Source of the DNA: a bacterium
GTDB lineage: Bacteria; Armatimonadota; JACIXR01
DNA: 64,000 nucleotides
Direction of reading: 5' to 3'
NCBI GenBank assembly: GCA_014360495.1
Contig: JACIXR010000009.1
Coordinates: 1 to 64,000 of the forward strand
The notes beneath the pieces were generated by a model. The model searched no databases. It was not told the DNA's origin and saw nothing but the letters and a program-made list of their open reading frames with translations. Below, piece by piece: positions 25,737-32,619 of this stretch; position 1 is the first letter of the stretch, and each line of letters opens with the position of its first letter. The translations under genes and the position numbers were made by a program.

Positions 25737-27161
25737 TTGAAAAACCATAAATCTCTTTTCCTCGTTTTACTATTTCTGCCGTTGCTTGCTTTTCCCCTCC
25801 AATCGGACCAAGTTTCCTCTCGCAGCTGGGTGATGTCGGCTCTGGGGAGTATGTCCGCTAAGGGATTGATTAATGTCCCTAGCCGCTTGTTTTTCTCCGA
25901 TGGAACTTACTCCCGCATTGAAACCGCGCAAATCGTCAAAACTTTGATAGAGAAAGCATCCGAGGAACCCTGGGATTTCTCCGATGAGGATTTGTTCGTC
26001 CTGGGAAATCTAATGAAAGAATTTTCCTCCGAGCTTCGCTCATTGGGAGTGGATGTGGAAAAAATTAAGCAGGATTTGGAGCTTTCTTATTATAAGGAAA
26101 TCTTTATGGGTTTTCGCTTTCAAGGCGCTTGGTATTATGATGATGCCAAGGACGAAGATGAAGCCCGCCTCCTTTATAGAGTATTTTCCTTAATGCCCGT
26201 GGGCGAAGGTTTTGCTTACATTTCCGCCAGCAACGAGAGGCGCTGGCTTGCGGATAAACCAAATGATTTCCCCTTAATGGATAGCGCAATTATAAAATAT
26301 CCATTCTGGGATGCGGATTGGGAGATAGGGAAAGGATATGTCCGCTTAGGACATGGTTTCATTGGTTCCCTCTGGTTAAATGACACTCCGCCTCCTTACG
26401 ACTACCTTTTAATCAGCAAGAACTTTAAAGCTGGAAGTTGGGGTTGGTTCAACCTCAAGCAGTTTCATACAACTTATAAATCGGGTGGAGTAAGAAGATA
26501 CTTTATTGGCAGGAGGCTGGAGAAAAGTATCGGTAGTTGGGATTTGGGAATATATGAAATCCACATATCCGACGAATTTCCCAGCGCCTTTGCCTTTATT
26601 CCAATTCTCCCTCTTTACGCTGTGCAGTACTTCTTCGAAAACGATTACAATGTCAATATAGTCGTTGGGTTAGAAGCGGCGAAAAATTTCTCTAATGGAG
26701 CAATTTATTGCGATTGGTTCATAGATGATATCACTACTTTCCCTTACCGTGTCCCACGCAAGACGGCTATATTATTGGGTGGACGAAGGGATTTTGCGCC
26801 CTTCACCCTCCGCTTCGAATATGTATATGTGGATAACGCGACATACACCCACAAAAATCCCCATAACGACTATCTTTACAAGGGTTATCTGATGGGATAT
26901 CCCTTGGGACCAGATTCCCGTGGAATTTTCGCACGCTTTGAGCTTCACAAGGGCTTACCAATCATCCTCCAATTGGGGCAGGTTACCCAAAGAAGAAGCC
27001 AACCCGATTCCATAAAAACCACATCTCTTGGCATTCTGCTTCCTTATGATTTGGGTTCGGATAAATCCATCAGCCTAACCCTTACTCCCTATAGAAGCGA
27101 ATCCGCGGGCAAAGTGAGTAAGGGAGTTAACTGGGAGGTCAGGCTGGAATACGATTTCTAA
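25737..27161 (+). CDS. Outer-membrane beta-barrel with N-terminal SLH-like domain
   Basis: 474 residues from TTG 25737, with AAAGGAGGA upstream. Signal peptide about 1-20. Residues about 25-70 resemble an S-layer homology domain (WVMSALGSMSAKGLI, YSRIETAQIVKTL), followed by a short coiled coil (EFSSELRSLGVDVEKIKQDL) and a long run of amphipathic strands ending in ...VRLEYDF, a typical C-terminal barrel signal. This SLH-coil-barrel order is known from cyanobacterial and Deinococcus/Thermus outer-membrane proteins that grip secondary cell-wall polymers. It indicates a two-membrane envelope. Transported solute unknown. Confidence 0.75.
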   Translation: MKNHKSLFLVLLFLPLLAFPLQSDQVSSRSWVMSALGSMSAKGLINVPSRLFFSDGTYSRIETAQIVKTLIEKASEEPWDFSDEDLFVLGNLMKEFSSELRSLGVDVEKIKQDLELSYYKEIFMGFRFQGAWYYDDAKDEDEARLLYRVFSLMPVGEGFAYISASNERRWLADKPNDFPLMDSAIIKYPFWDADWEIGKGYVRLGHGFIGSLWLNDTPPPYDYLLISKNFKAGSWGWFNLKQFHTTYKSGGVRRYFIGRRLEKSIGSWDLGIYEIHISDEFPSAFAFIPILPLYAVQYFFENDYNVNIVVGLEAAKNFSNGAIYCDWFIDDITTFPYRVPRKTAILLGGRRDFAPFTLRFEYVYVDNATYTHKNPHNDYLYKGYLMGYPLGPDSRGIFARFELHKGLPIILQLGQVTQRRSQPDSIKTTSLGILLPYDLGSDKSISLTLTPYRSESAGKVSKGVNWEVRLEYDF

Positions 27162-27868
27162 TGGATTTCTCTGTCATCGTTCCCGCTTATAATGAAGCGG
27201 GGAGGTTGGGGAAGAGCTTGGATGCGATTCTTGAGTTTATGAAAAGGTGGCATAACTCGTTTGAGGTTATAGTGGTTGACGATGGCTCAAAGGACGCCAC
27301 ATCGCAAATTGTTGAGGAAAGGATGAGGAATCATAAGGAGCTCAAACTAATAAGGCTTCACGCGAATAGAGGGAAGGGATACGCCGTTAAAACGGGAATT
27401 TTAAACGCGCAGGGGGAATACATCCTCTTCTCCGATGCCGACCTATCAACCCCTATTGAGGAGCTCCCAAAGCTTTTTTATTGGATTAAAAAGGGATACG
27501 ATATAGCGATTGCCTCAAGGGCGTGTCCAGGAGCTTATCTGGAGATTCATCAACCTTTTTATAGGGAGTTTATGGGGAGATTATTCAATCTTCTCGTGAG
27601 GCTCTTCCTTCTCCCTGGCATTTACGATACGCAGTGCGGGTTCAAGCTCTTTCGCAGGGAAGTAGCGAGGGAGATTTTCCAGAGGCAGAGATTTAGCGGT
27701 TTCTCCTTTGACTTTGAGGTTTTATATATCGCAAAAAGGTTGGGTTATAAAATTAAGGAAGTGCCGGTCATCTGGAGGCATTCGCCAGGCTCGAAAGTCA
27801 AAGTATTGAGGAACGGCATAACTTCCTTTTTTGACATCTTCAAAACGAGGTTCAGAGGGGTAAAATGA
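27161..27868 (+). CDS. Family 2 glycosyltransferase (dolichyl/polyprenyl-phosphate-glucose synthase type)
   Basis: 235 residues, GT-A fold. Nucleotide-sugar motifs: SVIVPAYNEAGRL, VVDDGSKDAT and DxD-like SDADLSTP; QCGFKLFRR and FDFEVLYIAKRLGY follow, as in DPM1/Alg5-like enzymes. No membrane helices. It probably loads a sugar onto polyprenyl phosphate for envelope glycan assembly, a fit with the outer-membrane and methyltransferase neighbours. Start overlaps the upstream stop (TAATG). Confidence 0.88.
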   Translation: MDFSVIVPAYNEAGRLGKSLDAILEFMKRWHNSFEVIVVDDGSKDATSQIVEERMRNHKELKLIRLHANRGKGYAVKTGILNAQGEYILFSDADLSTPIEELPKLFYWIKKGYDIAIASRACPGAYLEIHQPFYREFMGRLFNLLVRLFLLPGIYDTQCGFKLFRREVAREIFQRQRFSGFSFDFEVLYIAKRLGYKIKEVPVIWRHSPGSKVKVLRNGITSFFDIFKTRFRGVK

Positions 27869-28587
27869 ACAAGGAAGAATACGAGAGGATGTTCCTACTT
27901 GAAGATTTCTATTGGTGGTTTAAGGGACGAAGAGAAATCCTCCTCTCAGCGATAAAGGGAATAGAGGCGAAAGATGTCTTGGATGTTGGCTGCGGCACGG
28001 GAGGTAATCTAACCCTATTCAATGGATTTGTTGTCGGCTTGGACGTTTCCCTCCAGGCTTTGAAATTAGCCCAGAAAAGAAAGCCTGAAGCAATCCTTTG
28101 CCGAGGGGAAGCGGAGAACCTTCCCTTCAAGGACGACTCCTTTGACCTCGTCCTCGCTTTGGACTTGCTTGAACATCTTCCAGATGATATACAAGGATTG
28201 CGGGAAATGCATAGGGTGCTTAGGAAAGGCGGAAATGTATTGATTACCGTGCCGGCATACAAATTCCTCTGGAGCGAGCACGATGAGGCGCTCCATCACT
28301 TCCGCAGATATTCCAAATGTGAGCTGAAAGGGAAGATGGAGGGAGTCGGCTTCAAAATAAAATTCCTCTCTCACGCAATCGTCCTCCCTTTCTTTCCCAT
28401 TGCTTTGTTTCGTCTCCTGCAAAGATTCACAAGAGGGACTAATAGGGAACCGAAGACATCGCTCATAATCCTCCCTACCATCCTCAACGAAATCCTCTTT
28501 CGTATCTTATTAGGAGAAGCGAAATTGATAGAAAGGGGGATATCCTTTCCCTTCGGTGTCTCCATAATTTGCAGAGGTGAGAAATGA
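27865..28587 (+). CDS. Class I SAM-dependent methyltransferase
   Basis: 240 residues. Motif I is VLDVGCGTGGNL, motif II GLDVS, motif III LALDLLEHLPDD and post-III VLRKGGNVLITVPAY, giving a Methyltransf_11/UbiE-like Rossmann fold. The C-terminal part (about 175-225) is hydrophobic and may touch the membrane. Four-base overlap with the GT2 gene suggests joint work on a lipid-linked glycan; the acceptor is unknown. Confidence 0.85.
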   Translation: MNKEEYERMFLLEDFYWWFKGRREILLSAIKGIEAKDVLDVGCGTGGNLTLFNGFVVGLDVSLQALKLAQKRKPEAILCRGEAENLPFKDDSFDLVLALDLLEHLPDDIQGLREMHRVLRKGGNVLITVPAYKFLWSEHDEALHHFRRYSKCELKGKMEGVGFKIKFLSHAIVLPFFPIALFRLLQRFTRGTNREPKTSLIILPTILNEILFRILLGEAKLIERGISFPFGVSIICRGEK

Positions 28588-29633
28588 GAGAGGAAATAAG
28601 AGAAATTCTGAAAAAGCTTATCGCTATTCCCTCCCCAACTAAGGAAGAGGAAAGGATTTGCCTTGAAGTTGAGGGAATCCTCAAATCTATGGGATTCTCC
28701 CTCACCAGACAGGAGGTCAGACCGAGAGCCTACAATTTGATTGCCAAAAGAGGGGAAAGCCCGCTACTCATCTCCACCCATCTTGATACTGTTCATTCTT
28801 ACGGACATCCCAACCCCTTTGAGTTGTTGGAGGAGGATGGCAATTTTATTGGCAGAGGGGTGGTGGATGCTAAGGGGCAGTTGGCATCCCTTTTAGTAGC
28901 CCTGAAACACTCAAAGGGTGCATGCCAGCTTGCCCTTACCGTGGACGAGGAGGGAGAGGGAAAGGGCTCAGAGGTTTTGGAGATAGAAGCTGAGGAAGCG
29001 CTCGTCTTGGAGCCTACGAATTTTGAGCTTTGCCTTTCCGAAGCCGGTTCTTTGGAATATGAGATTGAGGTAAAGGGTAGGGCAACCCATTCCGCAACCC
29101 CGGAAAGAGGGGAAAACGCCATCCTCAAGGCTTATTCCCTCTATCAAGAGCTTCATAGTCTATCAATTATGAAAGCTCGCCATCCCCTTTTCCCACCACC
29201 ATCTATAATCTTGACGAAGATAGAGGGAGGAGACTTCATAACCCTCGTTCCTTCATCCTGTAAGATTCAGATTGACATCCATATACTCCCAAATGTAGAC
29301 ATAGAGAAGGCGAGGGAAGAGATTGAGGGATTTCTCTTATCAAAAGGCGTAAGTTATCGCTTGATTGACGTGGCGCACCCCTTTGAGATATCCGAGCCCC
29401 CTAAGATATGCGATATCATAGGGGAATTTATGGAGAAAAAGGAAAGGGAAAAGAGATTCGGAGGTATGAGGAGCTGGACGGACGCGGCTAATCTAATAAG
29501 GAAGGGGATAAAACCCGTCGTTTTCGGTGCGGGAGACTTGGCTATAGCTCATTCCCAGAGGGAATGGGTGAAGGCGGATGATTTGCTTTTCCTTACGGAG
29601 GTTCTTATCTATCTAATAGATAACTATAAATGA
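28584..29633 (+). CDS. M20-family metallopeptidase/deacylase (LysK/ArgE-like)
   Basis: 349 residues. Di-zinc ligands and catalytic residues are visible: STHLDT (His, plus catalytic Asp), RGVVDAKGQ (bridging Asp), VDEEGEGKGSE (catalytic Glu and ligand), LEPTN (Glu) and AHSQREW (last His). The lid/dimerisation insert lies about 165-275. Members cut acyl groups from amino acids or dipeptides; sequence tone is closest to LysK/ArgE/DapE. No lysine or arginine pathway gene is adjacent, so the substrate is open. Coupled by overlap to both neighbours. Confidence 0.88.
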   Translation: MREEIREILKKLIAIPSPTKEEERICLEVEGILKSMGFSLTRQEVRPRAYNLIAKRGESPLLISTHLDTVHSYGHPNPFELLEEDGNFIGRGVVDAKGQLASLLVALKHSKGACQLALTVDEEGEGKGSEVLEIEAEEALVLEPTNFELCLSEAGSLEYEIEVKGRATHSATPERGENAILKAYSLYQELHSLSIMKARHPLFPPPSIILTKIEGGDFITLVPSSCKIQIDIHILPNVDIEKAREEIEGFLLSKGVSYRLIDVAHPFEISEPPKICDIIGEFMEKKEREKRFGGMRSWTDAANLIRKGIKPVVFGAGDLAIAHSQREWVKADDLLFLTEVLIYLIDNYK

Positions 29634-30667
29634 GGAGATTTGCTCTTCATTCTGTTTGGGAGGAAGCAGGCGATAGGATAGCGAGGGAAGGTGGTGTGGC
29701 AATGGTGGTGGGCGCTGTGGACATAGGGAAGAGCACATTTTGCGCCGCCGTAGCCTTCCATGCCCTCCAGTATCATAAGATTGTTGCTGTGGTGGATGCG
29801 GATGTGGGTCAATCCGATATCGGACCACCGGGGACAATCGGGATGGGTTTCGCCCATCCCGGTATGAATGAATTGGGAGATATCCCTCTCTCCGCATTAT
29901 ATTTCATCGGAGATATATCCCCGCAGGGTCATTTCCTTGATATGGTGGTGGGGACCCAAAAGATGGTGGAAAAGGCTCTCTCCTTGGGAGCCGAGCTCGT
30001 TATAGTTGATACAACTGGGTTGGTGAGCGGGATGGTGGCGAGGAAGCTAAAGGGATTCAAGATAGAAGCTATTCGCCCAAACTATGTGGTGGCTTTGCAG
30101 AAAGGAGGAGAGGTTGAGCATATAATAAAGGGTTGGGAGAAAACGAGCTGGTTGAGGATTTATCGCCTTCCTCCTTCCCCAATGGCAACTCCTCGCTCAT
30201 ATGAGGAACGAAGGGAGAACAGGGAAAGAAAGCTCAGGGAGCATTTCGCGAATTCGGAGATTTATGAGCTCTCATTAGATAATATAGCCTTTCGCAACTC
30301 TCCCATCTTCTCTTCCCCTCCGCTTCATCCTTCGCTCTTTTTGAGGTTTGAACTGAAATTGGGGGCTAAAATCCTTTGGGGTGAGGGGGACAAATGGGGG
30401 CTGACGCTTGTTGTTCGCGGCGAAAATAGATTTTATTCCACTTATCTTTTGGAGAAAGAGGTGGGGAGGAGGATAAATATAATCAGGGAGGAGGAATTGT
30501 TGAATAGGTATGCAGGGATAATGGATGAAAGGGGAGAATATATGGATGTCTGTGTTCTAAAAGAGATAGATTTCTCGGCGAAAAAATTGAAAATCCTCAC
30601 TCCCTTTAAAGATGTTCAGAAGATTGCAACCATCAGTTTAGGCTCGCTTAAAATAGAGGGACTTTAG
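29630..30667 (+). CDS. Clp1/Grc3-like P-loop polynucleotide 5'-kinase
   Basis: 345 residues. Walker A G28-AVDIGKS-T36 and Walker B-region DADVGQSDIGPPGTIG are typical of the Clp1/Grc3/Nol9 family (CLP1_P), along with VDTTGLVSG. Family members phosphorylate RNA 5'-hydroxyl ends in eukaryotes and archaea; bacterial members are sparse and their role is unclear. The C-terminal half (about 230-340) is beta-rich and not recognised. The ATG overlaps the M20 stop (ATGA), so it is the last gene of the panD operon; no RNA repair ligase is nearby. Confidence 0.8.
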   Translation: MRRFALHSVWEEAGDRIAREGGVAMVVGAVDIGKSTFCAAVAFHALQYHKIVAVVDADVGQSDIGPPGTIGMGFAHPGMNELGDIPLSALYFIGDISPQGHFLDMVVGTQKMVEKALSLGAELVIVDTTGLVSGMVARKLKGFKIEAIRPNYVVALQKGGEVEHIIKGWEKTSWLRIYRLPPSPMATPRSYEERRENRERKLREHFANSEIYELSLDNIAFRNSPIFSSPPLHPSLFLRFELKLGAKILWGEGDKWGLTLVVRGENRFYSTYLLEKEVGRRINIIREEELLNRYAGIMDERGEYMDVCVLKEIDFSAKKLKILTPFKDVQKIATISLGSLKIEGL

Positions 30668-30834
30668 ATAGGAGACACGGTATTAGGGAAGCAACGATGG
30701 ATGAACAATGTCAAAAAAATCTTGTAAATGTTATGGATCTATACACTTACTTTCCGTTTGAAACAATTCAGTTATAATGTATTATTGTTTGGAACCCTAA
30801 ATTTTCCAGGAAAGGAGTTGAGCGACCTCTATCT

Positions 30835-31473
30835 ATGGATAAGATGAGGCTATACTTCGCCCGACATGGAATGACCGAGTGGAACGATGATGGAAAGATG
30901 CAGGGAAGAACGGATGTCCCTTTGAACGAAGCAGGCATCTTGCAGGCGAGATTGCTTGCCAAAAAGCTTGCCAATCTACCCCTCAAAGCGATTTACACCA
31001 GCCCTTTAAGCAGGGCTATGAAAACAGCGGAAATCATAGCTCGCCCTCATAATCTGGAAGTGATACCTGTTCCCTCCTTGCAGGAAGCCGATTTCGGTAA
31101 GTGGGAGGGGCTTACGATTGAGGAAATAAAGAGCGGATGGGGAGATGAATTGGAGCTTTGGTATGAGGGAAAATCGCTGCCGCCCGAGGGAGAGGGAATT
31201 CTGGAGATGCAGAGGAGGGTGGTTGAGTTCATAGAGGAATTGAAAGAGAAGCATAAAGGGGAGGAAATTCTTTTAGTTGCTCATGGTGGACCGATAAGAG
31301 CTTTCGTTTGCCACATCCTGGGAACTCTAAAGCCTTTCAGGAGAATAAAACAGGCTAACGCAAATATCAATATCTTTGATTATTTTGAGGAATGGGGCTG
31401 GCAGATAGTTGCTTTAAACGATACCTGCCATCTTGCTGAGGAACTTCATAGCGATATGGAGGACGGTTATTGA
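30835..31473 (+). CDS. Histidine phosphatase family protein (phosphoglycerate-mutase-like/CobC-like)
   Basis: 212 residues. Catalytic RHG motif in LYFARHGMTEWN, SPLSRAMKTAEII for the second arginine, EADFGKWEG for the acidic residue, and VAHGGPIRA for the second histidine. It hydrolyses a phosphomonoester: alpha-ribazole phosphate, phosphoglycerate and sugar phosphates are all possible and cannot be separated by eye. ATG 30835 is adopted, but GGAG lies 17 bases away and ATG 30844 is also possible. A poor promoter (TATAAT at 30773-30778) may serve it. Confidence 0.9.
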   Translation: MDKMRLYFARHGMTEWNDDGKMQGRTDVPLNEAGILQARLLAKKLANLPLKAIYTSPLSRAMKTAEIIARPHNLEVIPVPSLQEADFGKWEGLTIEEIKSGWGDELELWYEGKSLPPEGEGILEMQRRVVEFIEELKEKHKGEEILLVAHGGPIRAFVCHILGTLKPFRRIKQANANINIFDYFEEWGWQIVALNDTCHLAEELHSDMEDGY

Positions 31474-31488
31474 AGGGAGGTAATCAGA

Positions 31489-32499
31489 TTGAAGCCGAAG
31501 GAGAGAGCTATAGCTGCCTTAAATCTTCAAGAGCCTGATGATATAGTTCCGACTTTTGAGCTGGAGTTCCAGTTGACGGAGGAGCTATTTGGCAAGGGCG
31601 TAAGGTTCCTGACGGGGGAAGATTTGAAGGGGGCGACGGGGAAGGAGAGGGAAAAGCTTTTAATAGAAAACGCCCTTCTTATGATAAGAGTAGCGGATGC
31701 GCTTGATTATTCAATAATCCGCATAAACTGGCTTCCCACTATTGAGGACGAGATTTTCACGATTAAATTCCTCAAAAAGGAAGTGGGGGATGAATATCTT
31801 ATAGCTTGTGAGGCAGGCGGAACCTATGGAATTCCCTCGGGCGAGAATATGGAGGAATTTGCCTATTTCCTTTTTGATAAAAGGGAGGAGGCTCATCAAT
31901 ATGCAGGGCAGATGCGCGATTGGGCGATAGAGAGGAGCAAAAGGTTGAGGGATGCTGGGCTTGATTGCGTTACCCAATGCACCGATTACTGCTTCAATGC
32001 CGGTCCATTCCTTTCCCCGAAGATGTTCTCCGAGTTCGTCACCCCCTATCTTCAGGAGATAATAGGGGCGCAAAGGGATATGGGGTTATATGTAATCCTT
32101 CACACGGATGGGAATATAATGCCGATAATAGACCAGCTCCTTTCGGCTCGTCCCCACGCCCTCCATTCCCTTGACCCGATGGCTAAAGTGGACATAAGGG
32201 AAGTGAAAAGACTTTATGGAGAAAGGGTGTGCCTCTGTGGAAATGTCAATTGCGCCATCTTGCATATGGAATCACCAAGGAAGGTGATGATTGATACTCT
32301 CAGAGCGATAAGGGATGCTTCTCCCGGAGGAGGACATTTCCTAACGACAAGCAATGTCCCCTTCAAGGGAATGCCCCTGGAGAATTATCTCACGATGCTT
32401 TATATAAGGCAGAGGTTCGCCCGTTATCCAATAAATGTAGAGGAAATAGAGAGGGAAATCGCAAGTTTAAGCTCGGTGGAGGAGAAAATTCACAAATAA
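31489..32499 (+). CDS. UroD-family (uroporphyrinogen decarboxylase-like) protein, copy 1
   Basis: 336 residues from TTG 31489, with GGGAGG 9 bases ahead. TIM barrel with KPKERAIAALN at the start, LHTDGN and CLCGNVNC. The His and Cys pattern is that of MtaA/CmuA-type methyltransferases that use zinc, not of true HemE, whose tetrapyrrole-binding N-terminus (RQAGRYLPEY) is absent. The reaction is probably methyl transfer, but no corrinoid protein is nearby. It follows the phosphatase by 15 bases and may be co-transcribed. Confidence 0.8.
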   Translation: MKPKERAIAALNLQEPDDIVPTFELEFQLTEELFGKGVRFLTGEDLKGATGKEREKLLIENALLMIRVADALDYSIIRINWLPTIEDEIFTIKFLKKEVGDEYLIACEAGGTYGIPSGENMEEFAYFLFDKREEAHQYAGQMRDWAIERSKRLRDAGLDCVTQCTDYCFNAGPFLSPKMFSEFVTPYLQEIIGAQRDMGLYVILHTDGNIMPIIDQLLSARPHALHSLDPMAKVDIREVKRLYGERVCLCGNVNCAILHMESPRKVMIDTLRAIRDASPGGGHFLTTSNVPFKGMPLENYLTMLYIRQRFARYPINVEEIEREIASLSSVEEKIHK

Positions 32500-32507
32500 T
32501 TTTCATA

Positions 32508-32555
32508 AGGAGATTGCCACTATTTTCCAAAACCTTTAACCCATGCCAGCAAGAC
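32508..32555. repeat. Dispersed repeat: AAAACCTTTAACCCATGCCA, copy 1
   Basis: After GGAGATTGCCACTATTTTCC comes the block AAAACCTTTAACCCATGCCA and GC. The block returns at 35872-35883 region with the same TTTTC lead. A second, separate repeat family from the hairpins, though here joined to their GGAGATTGCC end. Confidence 0.7.
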
Positions 32556-32619
32556 AAGGCTTCTTTCTATCCCTCCCTAAAAGCTCTGCCTCTGCCAACA
32601 GGGGAAAGAGCTCGTTACC

